DNA from: Pseudarthrobacter naphthalenicus
Lineage (GTDB): Bacteria > Actinomycetota > Actinomycetes > Actinomycetales > Micrococcaceae
Reading direction: 5' to 3'
Length of the DNA: 64,000 nucleotides
Assembly (NCBI RefSeq): GCF_029076445.1
Contig: NZ_JARESG010000017.1
Coordinates: 34,761-98,760 of the forward strand
The notes below the pieces were generated by a model that saw only the letters and a list, made by a program, of their open reading frames with translations, did not search any database and was not told the DNA's origin. This document shows, piece by piece, positions 42,916 to 52,777 of the stretch (its first letter is position 1; every line of letters begins with the position of its first letter). The position numbers were made by a program, and so were the translations under genes.

Positions 42916-43977
42916 ATGACTGAAACTTTGCCGGGCGCCCCCATCCCGAATCCCACGGATGAAGCCGCCATCACTGCCGCTGTAGACCAGGCCATCGCCG
43001 CCATTGCCGGCGCCGGCTCCCTTGACGAACTCAAGGCGGTGAGGCTGGCCCACACCGGTGAGAAATCACCGCTGAGCCTGGCCAACCGCGAGATCGGCAA
43101 ACTCGCCAAGGACCAAAAGGCCGTGGCGGGCAAACTTATGGGCGCGTCCCGCGGCAAGGTCAACAAGGCGCTCGCGGACCGGACTGCCGAGCTGGAATCC
43201 GAAAACGACGCCCGGATCCTGCTGGAAGAGACAGTGGACGTTACGGCCGCACCGCGCCGTCGTCGTGCCGGTGCCCGGCACCCGCTCTCCACCCTCCAGG
43301 ACCGCGTGGCGGACATCTTCGTGGGCATGGGCTGGGAAATTGCCGAAGGCCCCGAGGTTGAATCCGAATGGTTCAACTTCGATGCGCTGAACTTCAAGCC
43401 GGACCACCCGGCCCGCGAAATGCAGGACACGTTCTTCGTTGAGCCGCCCGAGGCACACCTGGTGATGCGGACCCACACCTCCCCGGTGCAGGTCCGCTCC
43501 ATGCTCGAACGCGAGGTGCCGATCTATGTGCTGTGCCCGGGCAAGGTGTTCCGCACGGACGAGTTGGACGCCACCCACACGCCGGTCTTCCACCAGTTCG
43601 AGGGCCTGGCCATCGACAAGGACCTGAGCATGGCGGACCTCCTGGGCACGCTGGAGCACTTCACCCGGCAGATGTTCGGTGACGAAGCCCAGGTCCGGCT
43701 GCGCCCGAACTACTTCCCGTTCACCGAGCCGTCCGCCGAACTGGACATCTGGCACCCGGGCGCCAAGGGCGGCCCGCGCTGGATCGAATGGGGCGGCTGC
43801 GGCATGGTCAACCCCAACGTGCTCCGCGCAGCGGGCATCGACCCGGACATCTATTCAGGTTTTGCCTTCGGCATGGGCATCGAGCGTGCGCTGATGTTCC
43901 GCAACGAAGTGGGCGACATGCGCGACATGATCGAAGGCGACGTACGTTTCAGCGAGCACTTCGGGATGGAGATCTAA
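42916..43977 (+). CDS. pheS: Phenylalanine-tRNA ligase alpha subunit
   Basis: Catalytic subunit of the (alpha-beta)2 class II synthetase. The 353-aa protein has an N-terminal coiled coil and the class II motifs in MGWEIAEGPEVESEWFNFDALN, VFRTDELDATHTPVFHQFEG and GFAFGMGIERALM. pheT follows after 2 nt. Confidence 0.98.
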   Translation: MTETLPGAPIPNPTDEAAITAAVDQAIAAIAGAGSLDELKAVRLAHTGEKSPLSLANREIGKLAKDQKAVAGKLMGASRGKVNKALADRTAELESENDARILLEETVDVTAAPRRRRAGARHPLSTLQDRVADIFVGMGWEIAEGPEVESEWFNFDALNFKPDHPAREMQDTFFVEPPEAHLVMRTHTSPVQVRSMLEREVPIYVLCPGKVFRTDELDATHTPVFHQFEGLAIDKDLSMADLLGTLEHFTRQMFGDEAQVRLRPNYFPFTEPSAELDIWHPGAKGGPRWIEWGGCGMVNPNVLRAAGIDPDIYSGFAFGMGIERALMFRNEVGDMRDMIEGDVRFSEHFGMEI

Positions 43978-43979
43978 CA

Positions 43980-46523
43980 GTGCGTATCCCAATTTCCTGG
44001 CTGCGTGAATTCGCAGCAGTACCGGCCGGGGCAACGGCCGAAGACGTGATGGCCGAACTGGTCAAGGTGGGCTTTGAAGAAGAGGCCGTCCACCGCCCCA
44101 CGGACACCCTGCAGGGCCCCATCGTGGTGGGCCAGGTCCTGAGCATCGTCAAGGAACCGCAGACCAACGGCAAAACCATCAACTGGTGCCAGGTCCGCGT
44201 GGTCCCCGAAGGCCAGGCGCAGACCCTGACCGGTGAGGGCATCGACCCCTCCGGAGTGCAGGGGATCATCTGCGGCGCCCACAACTTCGTGGAAGGCGAC
44301 AAGGTGGTGGTCACCCTGCCCGGCGCGGTCCTGCCCGGCGACTTCCGGATCTCCGCGCGGAAGACTTACGGCCACCTCTCGGCGGGCATGATCGCTTCCG
44401 TCCGCGAACTCGGCATCGGCGATGACCACGACGGCATCCTGGTCCTGTCCCGGATCGGACTGGACCCGGAAATCGGCACGGATGCCATGGACCTGCTCGG
44501 TCTCTACGATCAGGCAGCGGAGATCAACGTGACCCCGGACCGCGGCTACGCGTTCTCCATCCGTGGAGCGGCCCGTGAATACGCCCACGCCACGGGCACC
44601 GAGTTCACCGATCCGGCCACCAAGGTCCAGGCCCCCGCGGAGCTCTCAGGCGGCTACGGGGTCAAGCTCAACGACGACGCGCCCATCTACGGCAAGCCCG
44701 GCTGCGACCGCTTTGTGGCCCGCACCATCCGCGGCGTGGACGCCACCAGGCCCACCCCGCCATGGATGACCTCGCGGCTGCGGCTGGCGGGCATCCGGTC
44801 CATCTCCCTGCCGGTGGACATCTCCAACTACGTCATGCTTGAGCTCGGCCAGCCCACGCACTGCTATGACCAGGACAAGCTGTCCGGCGACATTGTGGTC
44901 CGCCGTGCCGTCGCCGGGGAGAAGATCACCACCCTGGACGGCAAGGAACGCGCGCTGGACGTCGAGGACCTCCTCATCACGGACGGTTCCGGTGCGATCG
45001 GGATCGCCGGCGTGATGGGCGGCGCCGCCACCGAGGTGAGCGATGCGACGTCGAACGTCCTGGTGGAGGCTGCGCACTTCGATGAGGTTTCGATCGGCCG
45101 CTCCCGCCGCCGCCACAAACTGCCCTCGGAAGCGTCCAAGCGCTTCGAGCGCGGCGTCGACTGGCACGTGGCGGACATCGCCGCCCAGCGTGTAGTTGAC
45201 CTCTTGGTGGAGCTCGCCGGTGGCGTTGCTGACGAAGCCGGGACCGACGTCGGGACCGCGCCTGACGCCGTGACCATCGCGTTGCCGGCCGGCTTCGCCG
45301 CCCAGCGCATCGGCATCGACTTCACCGAGGAACAGATCGTCACCTCGCTGGAGGACCTCGGCGCCGTGGTGGAAAAGGCCGACGACGGCTGGACGGTCAC
45401 CGCCCCCAGCTGGCGCAACGACCTCGAGACCAAAGAGGACCTCACCGAGGAAATCGCCCGCCTGGTGGGCTACGACAAAATCCCCGCCACCCTCCCGGTG
45501 GCTCCTCCCGGCCGCGGCCTGACGCGCGTGCAGCAGCAGCGCCGCCGGCTCATCCAGGCCTTGGCGGACGCCGGGCTGACCGAGGTGCTGGCCTACCCGT
45601 TCGTTTCGAAGGCCGCCAACGAGACCTTCGGCGTCGCCGAGCCCGGGGCGGCCCGGAACGCGATTAAGCTGGCCAACCCGATCAGCGAGGAACACGGCTA
45701 CCTGCGGACCTCCATCCTCCCGGGCCTGATCGAGGTGGCCAAGCGGAACCACTCCCGCGGCTTCCGCGACCTGGCGTTGTTCGAATCCGGACTCGTGTTC
45801 CTGCCCACCGAGGGCATGGGTACCGATTCCATCCCGCCGCTCGGCGTCAAGCCCGCCGATGAGGTGCTCGATGCACTGTACGACGGCGTCCCGGACCAGC
45901 CGCTGCACGTGGCCGCCGTCCTGACCGGCCATGATTCACCCGCCGCCGCGGGCCACACGCCGCGGCTGTGGGACTGGGCGGACGCGTTGGATGTGGCCCG
46001 GCTCGCAGGGGACGTCCTGGGCGTGGAGATTGTGGTCAGCCAGGGTGCGCATCAGGCATTCCATCCGGGCCGGGCGGCGAAGCTTTCGCTGCGAACCGGC
46101 GAGGTGGTGGGCTACGCGGGTGAGCTGCACCCGAAGCTCCTGGCTGCGCACGACATGCCCGCCCGCTCGGTGGCGCTGGAGTTCAACGCGGATGCCTTGT
46201 TCGAGGCGGCGGCGGACGTCATTGTGGCCCGCCACATCTCCACCTTCCCGGTGGCCACCCAGGACGTTGCCCTGGTGGTGCCGCAGGACATCCCTGCGGA
46301 CCAGGTCCTCGAAGCGCTGCGCGAAGGCGCCGGCGAACTGCTGGAAGACGTGGCGCTCTTCGATGTGTACGCCGGCAAGGGTATCGAGGAAGGCAAGAAG
46401 TCGCTGGCCTTCAGTTTGCGGTTCCGGGCAACGGACCGCACCCTGACCGCTGACGAGGCCTCTGCAGCCCGGGAGAGCGCCGTCGCCCTGGCCGCCGAGC
46501 GCTTCGGCGCCGTCCAGCGCTAG
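43980..46523 (+). CDS. pheT: Phenylalanine-tRNA ligase beta subunit
   Basis: Partner of PheS with tRNA-binding and editing domains. Starting at GTG 43980 gives 847 aa (VRIPISWLREFAAVPAG); the longer frame overlaps pheS and is not supported. An EMAP/tRNA-binding fold lies near GQVLSIVKEP, then B3/B4 editing domains (LPVDISNYVMLELGQPTHCYD), the B5 domain and a C-terminal anticodon-binding domain (STFPVATQDVALVV). 2 nt after pheS. Confidence 0.97.
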   Translation: MRIPISWLREFAAVPAGATAEDVMAELVKVGFEEEAVHRPTDTLQGPIVVGQVLSIVKEPQTNGKTINWCQVRVVPEGQAQTLTGEGIDPSGVQGIICGAHNFVEGDKVVVTLPGAVLPGDFRISARKTYGHLSAGMIASVRELGIGDDHDGILVLSRIGLDPEIGTDAMDLLGLYDQAAEINVTPDRGYAFSIRGAAREYAHATGTEFTDPATKVQAPAELSGGYGVKLNDDAPIYGKPGCDRFVARTIRGVDATRPTPPWMTSRLRLAGIRSISLPVDISNYVMLELGQPTHCYDQDKLSGDIVVRRAVAGEKITTLDGKERALDVEDLLITDGSGAIGIAGVMGGAATEVSDATSNVLVEAAHFDEVSIGRSRRRHKLPSEASKRFERGVDWHVADIAAQRVVDLLVELAGGVADEAGTDVGTAPDAVTIALPAGFAAQRIGIDFTEEQIVTSLEDLGAVVEKADDGWTVTAPSWRNDLETKEDLTEEIARLVGYDKIPATLPVAPPGRGLTRVQQQRRRLIQALADAGLTEVLAYPFVSKAANETFGVAEPGAARNAIKLANPISEEHGYLRTSILPGLIEVAKRNHSRGFRDLALFESGLVFLPTEGMGTDSIPPLGVKPADEVLDALYDGVPDQPLHVAAVLTGHDSPAAAGHTPRLWDWADALDVARLAGDVLGVEIVVSQGAHQAFHPGRAAKLSLRTGEVVGYAGELHPKLLAAHDMPARSVALEFNADALFEAAADVIVARHISTFPVATQDVALVVPQDIPADQVLEALREGAGELLEDVALFDVYAGKGIEEGKKSLAFSLRFRATDRTLTADEASAARESAVALAAERFGAVQR

Positions 46524-46535
46524 GCACTGATCTCC

Positions 46536-47252
46536 GTGGCGGGACCGATGCTTCCGGTCCTGCGTTCCTGCCCTCCCGGTGATCCGGGAGGGCAGTTCGC
46601 GTTGAAGGCGGAACCCGACGGGTTCAGGACGGGCCCGACGGCGGCTGGCCGGCTTCCGCTGCTGGACCCCGCGGAGCTGGACCGGGCTGCCGCCCTGGCG
46701 CCCGGCCCTCGGGCCGCCTTTGTGGCCGGCCGTTTGGCACTGCGGGCGCTTGCCGCGGAGCTGCTGGACGTCCCGTCGCCGGACCTCACCACCAACTTCA
46801 GCTGCCCCCGGTGCGGGACCGGCCCCGGCTTATCCCACGGCAGGCCTGGCTACGCGTTCCGCGGCAAACCGGCGCCGCTGGCACTCAGCCTGTCCCGGAG
46901 CTCCGGCTGGATCGTGCTTGCTGCCCTGGTGGAACCACCTCCCGGTGTGACCATCGGCGTGGACCTGGAAGATCCGGCGCGGCTGGACTTCGACGGGTTC
47001 GACGGCGTTGCCCTGACCAGGGCCGAGCGTGCCGGCCTCGCCGGGCTGTCCGGGCCGGCGCTGCTGCAGGAACGGGCCCGGCTGTGGGCCCGCAAGGAGG
47101 CGTGGCTGAAGATGACCGGCCGCGGGCTCACCACCGCCCCGGACACTGTGGACGTCCTGCACCGCGCGGAACTCCGCGACCTCGCCCCCGGCGAGGCGGG
47201 GCTGCCGCCTGACCTGCGTGCCGCCGTCGCGCTTTCAGCTGCGGGACTCTAA
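46536..47252 (+). CDS. 4'-phosphopantetheinyl transferase superfamily protein
   Basis: A 238-aa Sfp-like transferase that would load phosphopantetheine onto carrier proteins. The two core motifs are GVDLED (141-146) and WARKEAWLK (184-192). The usual SHS is SRS here (LSLSRSSGW), a mild departure. CPRCG (90-94) is an extra Cys pair. It starts 12 nt after pheT and lies 1.5 kb from the NRPS-like gene on the other strand, whose carrier Ser it is the obvious candidate to modify. Confidence 0.87.
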   Translation: MAGPMLPVLRSCPPGDPGGQFALKAEPDGFRTGPTAAGRLPLLDPAELDRAAALAPGPRAAFVAGRLALRALAAELLDVPSPDLTTNFSCPRCGTGPGLSHGRPGYAFRGKPAPLALSLSRSSGWIVLAALVEPPPGVTIGVDLEDPARLDFDGFDGVALTRAERAGLAGLSGPALLQERARLWARKEAWLKMTGRGLTTAPDTVDVLHRAELRDLAPGEAGLPPDLRAAVALSAAGL

Positions 47253-47291
47253 CGCACCGGTATTAGCGCCCGCGCATCAGCTTCACGGGTC

Positions 47292-48671
47292 TTAGCGGAC
47301 AGGAAACGGCGGAAGGGCCGCTTCGTGGAGCCACGGGTGCAGCAGTGCCTCGGTGTCCAGCCCGGTGGCCTGGTCAGCAGCGAGGATGAACGCCGCGGTG
47401 GACACGGAGGCGTGACGGTGGGTGCTGGTCCACTCGTGCAGCAAGGCGAAAAAGGCCAGGTCGCCGCACCGGACACGCAGGGCGTGCAGCGCGAGGGCTC
47501 CGCGCTTGTAGACGCGGTCATCAAACATCAGCTCCGGGCCCGGATCACCGATGATGATGTCCTGGCTGCCGGACGAAAGCTTCCGCCACGCCGCCGCCGC
47601 CCGGTCAGCCACCGGAAGAACACCGGCTTCCTCCGACCAGATCCACTCCGCGTAGCAGGCGAAACCCTCGTGCAGCCAGATGTCCGCCCACGTCGCAGCG
47701 GTGAGGGAGTTGCCGAACCACTGGTGGGCGAGCTCGTGGGCGATGAGCCGCTGGGACTCCCAGTCCTGCGTCAGGTGGTTCCGGCCCAGGATGGAGAGCG
47801 TTTGCGCCTCAAGGGGTATTTCCAACTCGTCCTCGGTCACCACCACGGTGTACTCGGGGAAAGGGTAGGGGCCAAAGCAGGCCGCGAAGGTCCGCATCAT
47901 CTCCGGCTGCCTGGCGAGGCCTTTACGGGCCGCGTCCGCCAACAGCGCCGGGACGGCGATCAATTGGGGGACGTGTCCGCTCGTGGTGGCCGGATCCAGC
48001 GTGAGGAGGTCGTACCGGCCGATCTGGACCGTGGCAAGGTAGGTGGCCATGGGCTCGGGCTGTTCGTAGACCCACGTCTCGCGGCTTGACCTGCTGCTGT
48101 GCGAAACCAGGGCGCCATTGCAGACCGCCCGGTAGTTGGCATCCGTGGTCACGCTGATGCGGTAGCTGGCCTTTTCCCCGGGGTGGTCGTTGCAGGGAAA
48201 CCAGGATGCGGCGCCGTTGGGCTGGCCCGCCACCAGGACGCCGTCAGTCAGTTCCTCCCAGCCGACCTCTCCCCAGAACCCGCGGCGCGGAGCAGGGTTG
48301 CCTTCGTACTTGATGTCCAGGGTGAAGGTCTCGCCGGCCGGAAGGGCGGTTTCGGGCATGATGACCAGCTGCTCCGCCCGCTGGGTGTACTTGCGCACGC
48401 GCCGGCCGCTGAGCTGGATCTTGGTGGCCCGCAGCCCGGTCAGGTCCAGCACCAGGGCTGCCGTGGCGTACTGCGTGACCGCGTGCAGGACGGCGCGGCC
48501 GCTGAGGCGATTGCTGCTGAGCTTGTAGTCAAGCTCGAGTTCGTAGCGGTTTACCCGGTACGCGTTGGTCCCGTGTCCGGGAACGTAAGGGTCCGGCGCC
48601 GTTGCACCTTGCTCCGAGGTGGGTGACGGGCCGGTACTGGCGGCCGTGGGACTCGGTGCGGCGGAACTCAT
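47292..48671 (-). CDS. M1-family metallopeptidase, short form
   Basis: A 459-aa gluzincin. The zinc site is HELAHQWFGNS with the distal Glu in WLHEGFACYAEW. The exopeptidase motif is not GAMEN but ELEIPLEAQT, common in actinobacterial short forms. The C-terminal ERAP1-like domain of PepN is missing. It is cytosolic by the absence of a signal peptide, and starts 51 nt before the stop of the NRPS gene on the same strand reading, that is, the synthetase gene lies immediately upstream and may share its transcript. Confidence 0.85.
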   Translation of the reverse strand: MSSAAPSPTAASTGPSPTSEQGATAPDPYVPGHGTNAYRVNRYELELDYKLSSNRLSGRAVLHAVTQYATAALVLDLTGLRATKIQLSGRRVRKYTQRAEQLVIMPETALPAGETFTLDIKYEGNPAPRRGFWGEVGWEELTDGVLVAGQPNGAASWFPCNDHPGEKASYRISVTTDANYRAVCNGALVSHSSRSSRETWVYEQPEPMATYLATVQIGRYDLLTLDPATTSGHVPQLIAVPALLADAARKGLARQPEMMRTFAACFGPYPFPEYTVVVTEDELEIPLEAQTLSILGRNHLTQDWESQRLIAHELAHQWFGNSLTAATWADIWLHEGFACYAEWIWSEEAGVLPVADRAAAAWRKLSSGSQDIIIGDPGPELMFDDRVYKRGALALHALRVRCGDLAFFALLHEWTSTHRHASVSTAAFILAADQATGLDTEALLHPWLHEAALPPFPVR

Positions 48672-48721
48672 AAGACGGTCTTTCCGATCAAGAGGGGCGG
48701 GACAGGCGGGCTGGTGCGGGG

Positions 48722-51700
48722 CTACCGTGGACCCGTCGCAGGCTTGACCGGGCCGTTCCAGGGACTGACCGGGTTGCCCATCCAGTAGGTGGCGGCCGGA
48801 ACCGATTCGCCCCGCATGACCAACGACGCCGGTCCCACTGTTCCACCGTTGCCGATGCTTGCCTGGGGCAGGATCACGCCGTGCGGTCCCATGGTTGCTC
48901 CGTCTTCGAGCGTAACAGTGTCCAGGCTCATGACCCGGTCATGGAAGAGATGGGTTTGGACCACACATCCACGGTTGACGGTGGAATTCCGGCCGAGGGT
49001 GACGAGGTCGGCTTCCGGGAGCCAATAGCTTTCGCACCACGTGCCGCGGCCGATTTTTGCGCCAAGGGACCGGAGCCACCAGACCAGGGCCGGGGTTCCG
49101 GTCGCTGCGCGTGCAAACCAAGGGGCGCTGACCATTTCGATGAAGGTGTCCACTACCTCGTTCCGCCAGATGAACGAACTCCACAGCGGGTGCTCACCTT
49201 CACGGATCCGTCCCACAAGGATCCATTTTGCGACGACGGCGCTGCCCGCGGCCACCGCGCCGGCCATCAGCATGACCACCCCGCCCACGGCGGCGGCGAT
49301 CCCGTAGTTGTAGGCGTCAGCCAGCCAGTCGAAGGCGAGCATCACGCCCGCGGCGATGGCCACCGTGGTCACCACGGGGATGAAGCGGCCCAGTTCCCAC
49401 AGGCAGCGGGCGAACTTGAGCCGCAGCGGGGGCTGGTAGGTACGGGTGTCATCAGAGGCGATGGCGGTTCGCCGGAGCCGCACGGGCGGGCTGCCCAGCC
49501 ATGAGGTTCCGGACTTTGCCTTGGCCGGTGTGGCGGACAGCACGGCCACCAGCGAGTTCTTGGGCACGTTCCTGCCGGCAGCGGTCATGCCGGAGTTGCC
49601 CAGGAAGGAGCGTTTGCCGATCTTCGCAGGGGCAATCCGCAGCCACCCGCCGTCGAGCTCGTAGGAGGCCACCATGGTGTCATCCGCCAGGAAGGCGCCC
49701 TCGCCCACCGTGGTCATCTTGGGGATGAGGAGGACGGTGGACGCTTCAACGTTCTTGCCGATCTTGGCCCCAAGGAGGCGAAGCCAGACAGGTGTAAAGA
49801 GACTCGCGTAGACCGGGAAGAGCAGGTCGCGGGCCAGGTCCAGGACCCGTTCGGTGGCCCAGACCTGCCAGCCGATCCGGCTGCGGACCCGGTAGTAGCC
49901 CTCCTTCAGGCCGATGCCCAGGAGCCGGGTGGCGGCGAGGATCAGCAGGAGGTTGACCATGAACCAGGCAAGGGCCGCCGGGGCAAGGGAGAGCAGGATC
50001 TGCGGTACCGCCGCCGACAGTGAGTCGCTGCCCCTGATGAACGCGAAGATCACCAGGGCTGCGGCCGCCGCGGAGATGTAGGGGATGAGGGCCAGGGTGG
50101 CCGAGGCGAGCGAAAATCCGACGAACCAGAGCCGGCTGATCAGATGGTGTTCCACAGGCATCTCCGGCACGGTGTGCTTGGCCTTGCCCCGGCGCTCGGC
50201 GGGGGACCCTGCTACGTGGTGCCCGGCTTTCACCTTGCCCAGAACGGCCGAGCCCGGCTCCACTTGGGCACCTGCGCCGATCGAGGCGCCGGGCATCAGC
50301 GTGCTGCGCGCACCGATGGTGGCACCGGCGCCGATGCGGATGGCACCGATGTGGACTACGTCGCCGTCGATCCACCAGCCGGAAAGATCCACTTCGGGCT
50401 CCACATTCGAACCGCTGCCCAGGGACAACAGCCCCGTGACCGGAGGCAGCGAGTGCAGCTGGACGTTATTGCCGATCCTGGCACCCAACGCCCGGGCATA
50501 GTACGGAACCCACGGCGCGCTGGCCAGGCTGATCGCTCCCGCCAGGTCCTGGATCTGTTCCGCAAGCCACAGGCGCAGGTGGATCTTGCCTGAGCGTGGG
50601 TACGTGCCGGGGACCACCTTGCGGAGCAGGAACCGGGCGGCGGCGATGGACACCAGCATCCGGCCGGCGGGGGAGACGAACACCAGCCAGGACGCGGCCA
50701 CCCACCACCATGAGACGGTGGGGGCAGCGCTGAAGCCGGCGAACGCGGACAGCAGGTTGTTGGCCGCCATCAGGTACGTCAGCCAGCGCATCCCCACCAG
50801 GATGTGGAGGGGAATACCCATCAGCGTCTGGAAGATCTGGGACTTGAGTGCTGTGGGGCGGACTGTCCTGGCCGGAGCCGGTCCGGCAGCCACACCCCCG
50901 GGGAGGGACTGCCGGGCGGTATCAATCAGAGCGCCGATCCTGGGCGTCGCATAGATGTCCGCCACCGTGATGGTGGGATAGCGCACCCGGAGGGCCGAGA
51001 CCAGCTGCGCGGCCGAGAGCGAACCGCCGTAGGCGAAGAAATCAGCGTCGAGGCTTGTTACCGGGCTGCCGAGGACGGCGGCCCACCGTTCGGCCAACCA
51101 GGCGGCATCCTCGGGGAGGTTCAAGGGTGCGGCGTCAGCGTCAGCGGCACCGGAGCCTGTCAGTGGCCAGGGCAGCGCATAGCGGTCCACTTTGCCGCTG
51201 GTCTTGGTGGGCAGCGAGTCCACCACGGTCAGCAGCGGAATGAGCGGGGCGGGCAAACTGGCGGCCAGGTGTTCGCGGGCGGACACCAGGTCCAGGTCCG
51301 CATCCGCGGCGGCGAGATAGCCCACCAGGATCTGGTTGCCCGCCGCCGTTGTCTTGACGGCGGCCGCGGCTCCGGCCACGTGGGGGAGGGCCTGCAGGGC
51401 CGCGTCAATTTCCCCCAGCTCGATCCGGCGTCCGCCAAGCTTGACCTGTTCATCAGCGCGGCCCATAAAGATCAGGCCCTCGGCTTCGTACCGCACCAGG
51501 TCGCCGGACCGGTAGGCGCGCTCCCAGCCGAACGCCGGCATGGGCGCGTACTTCTCCCGGTCCTTGTCCGGGTCCAGGTAACGGGCCAGCCCGACTCCGC
51601 CGATGATCAGCTCGCCAATTTCGCCTTCGCCGACGGGCAGTCCGTCGGTGTCCACCACGGCCAGGTCCCAGCCGTCCAGCGGCAGCCCGATGCGCACGGG

Positions 51701-52690
51701 GCCGGGTCCGCCCAGGGGGGCCGCGCAAGCCACCACCGTGGCCTCCGTGGGGCCGTAGGTGTTCCAGACTTCACGGCCCGGAACGGCCAGTCGCTCGGCG
51801 AGTTCGGGCGGGCAGGCTTCACCGCCGAAGATCAGGAGGCGGACGTTCTCCAGGGATTCAGCCGGCCAGAGGGCGGCCAGGGTGGGGACGGTGGACACCG
51901 CGGTGATGCCGTGATTGATGAGCCAGGGACCGAGGTCGGTGCCGGTCCGGACGAGGGCGCGCGGGGCGGGCACCAGGCAGGAGCCGTGGCGCCAGGCCAG
52001 CCACATCTCTTCGCAGGAGGCATCAAAGGCAACGGAGAGTCCGGCAAGCACCCGGTCCTGCGGGCCGAGGGGTTCCTCCTGGAGGAAGATCCTGGCTTCG
52101 GCGTCAACAAAGGCTGCGGCCGAGCGGTGCTGGACGGCGACGCCTTTGGGCGTGCCGGTGGACCCGGACGTGAAGATGATCCAGGCGTCGTCGCCGGGCT
52201 CTGCCGGGCGGCGTGCGGGGCCGTGGCTGCCTTCAGCGCGGTTTGCGGGCTGCGGTGCTTCCGTAAGTGTCACTGCATCCCCGCCGGAGAGGACTGCCGC
52301 GACCCCGGCCTCGCCAAAGACCAGCCGGGCACGTTCCTCAGGATCGTCAGCGTCGACCGGCACGTAGGCGGCCCCGATATAAAGGATGGCCAGGATCGAA
52401 ATGTAGAGCTCGTTCGTCCCGGATGGAATGCGGACGCCGATCCGCTGCCCGGCGCCGAGTCCTTTGGCCTGCAGCCCGTGTCCCTTGGCCCGGACGGCGG
52501 CCATCAGGTCGGCGTAGCTCAGGGACTGCCTGCCGTCGTCGAGCGCCGACGCCTCGGGGAAACGGGCAGCCGAGTCCTCCAGGACAGCCATCAGGGTCCG
52601 CTCGGGCGGGGCCAGGGGCAAGCCGGGCAGCTGGGGGCGGTACAACTCTTGCGGCCGGGATTCCACGACGTCAGGCAGATGCTCACTCAC
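48722..52690 (-). CDS. Pls/PosA-type single-module non-ribosomal peptide synthetase with C-terminal membrane/LbH domain
   Basis: A 1322-aa membrane-bound synthetase. Residues 30-510 are an adenylation domain (IFTSGSTG 172-179, FDASCEEMW 222-230 with the amino-acid-binding Asp, NTYGPTEA 310-317, YRSGDL 393-398, SGKVDR 498-503). A carrier domain follows with YGGSLSAAQL, Ser557 being the arm site. The remainder has about six membrane helices interleaved with three hexapeptide (left-handed beta-helix) regions, as in epsilon-poly-lysine synthetase. No condensation or thioesterase domain is present. Product unknown; a homo-polyamino acid is a reasonable guess. Confidence 0.88.
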   Translation of the reverse strand: MSEHLPDVVESRPQELYRPQLPGLPLAPPERTLMAVLEDSAARFPEASALDDGRQSLSYADLMAAVRAKGHGLQAKGLGAGQRIGVRIPSGTNELYISILAILYIGAAYVPVDADDPEERARLVFGEAGVAAVLSGGDAVTLTEAPQPANRAEGSHGPARRPAEPGDDAWIIFTSGSTGTPKGVAVQHRSAAAFVDAEARIFLQEEPLGPQDRVLAGLSVAFDASCEEMWLAWRHGSCLVPAPRALVRTGTDLGPWLINHGITAVSTVPTLAALWPAESLENVRLLIFGGEACPPELAERLAVPGREVWNTYGPTEATVVACAAPLGGPGPVRIGLPLDGWDLAVVDTDGLPVGEGEIGELIIGGVGLARYLDPDKDREKYAPMPAFGWERAYRSGDLVRYEAEGLIFMGRADEQVKLGGRRIELGEIDAALQALPHVAGAAAAVKTTAAGNQILVGYLAAADADLDLVSAREHLAASLPAPLIPLLTVVDSLPTKTSGKVDRYALPWPLTGSGAADADAAPLNLPEDAAWLAERWAAVLGSPVTSLDADFFAYGGSLSAAQLVSALRVRYPTITVADIYATPRIGALIDTARQSLPGGVAAGPAPARTVRPTALKSQIFQTLMGIPLHILVGMRWLTYLMAANNLLSAFAGFSAAPTVSWWWVAASWLVFVSPAGRMLVSIAAARFLLRKVVPGTYPRSGKIHLRLWLAEQIQDLAGAISLASAPWVPYYARALGARIGNNVQLHSLPPVTGLLSLGSGSNVEPEVDLSGWWIDGDVVHIGAIRIGAGATIGARSTLMPGASIGAGAQVEPGSAVLGKVKAGHHVAGSPAERRGKAKHTVPEMPVEHHLISRLWFVGFSLASATLALIPYISAAAAALVIFAFIRGSDSLSAAVPQILLSLAPAALAWFMVNLLLILAATRLLGIGLKEGYYRVRSRIGWQVWATERVLDLARDLLFPVYASLFTPVWLRLLGAKIGKNVEASTVLLIPKMTTVGEGAFLADDTMVASYELDGGWLRIAPAKIGKRSFLGNSGMTAAGRNVPKNSLVAVLSATPAKAKSGTSWLGSPPVRLRRTAIASDDTRTYQPPLRLKFARCLWELGRFIPVVTTVAIAAGVMLAFDWLADAYNYGIAAAVGGVVMLMAGAVAAGSAVVAKWILVGRIREGEHPLWSSFIWRNEVVDTFIEMVSAPWFARAATGTPALVWWLRSLGAKIGRGTWCESYWLPEADLVTLGRNSTVNRGCVVQTHLFHDRVMSLDTVTLEDGATMGPHGVILPQASIGNGGTVGPASLVMRGESVPAATYWMGNPVSPWNGPVKPATGPR

Positions 52691-52696
52691 CGTCGG

Positions 52697-52702
52697 ATTA
52701 TG
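52697..52702 (-). promoter_or_regulatory. -10 box (CATAAT) of a leaderless NRPS transcript
   Basis: CATAAT ends 6 nt before the GTG at 52690 on the minus strand. A GTTCACC unit lies about 10 nt upstream, at the -35 position. Confidence 0.5.
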
Positions 52703-52711
52703 CCCGTCCCA

Positions 52712-52761
52712 GGTGAACGGAAAGTGTCCATAATTGGTTGAAGGTTCACCTTCCGTTCACC
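52712..52761. promoter_or_regulatory. PHO-box-like GTTCACC repeats upstream of the NRPS gene
   Basis: GTTCACC at 52744 and 52755 are direct repeats with an 11-bp period (GTTCACCTTCCGTTCACC), the form of PhoP boxes in streptomycetes. A third unit in opposite orientation, GGTGAACGGAA at 52712-52722, makes an 11-bp perfect inverted repeat with 52751-52761. Confidence 0.6.
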
Positions 52762-52777
52762 GGGTCCGTGGCGCTGG

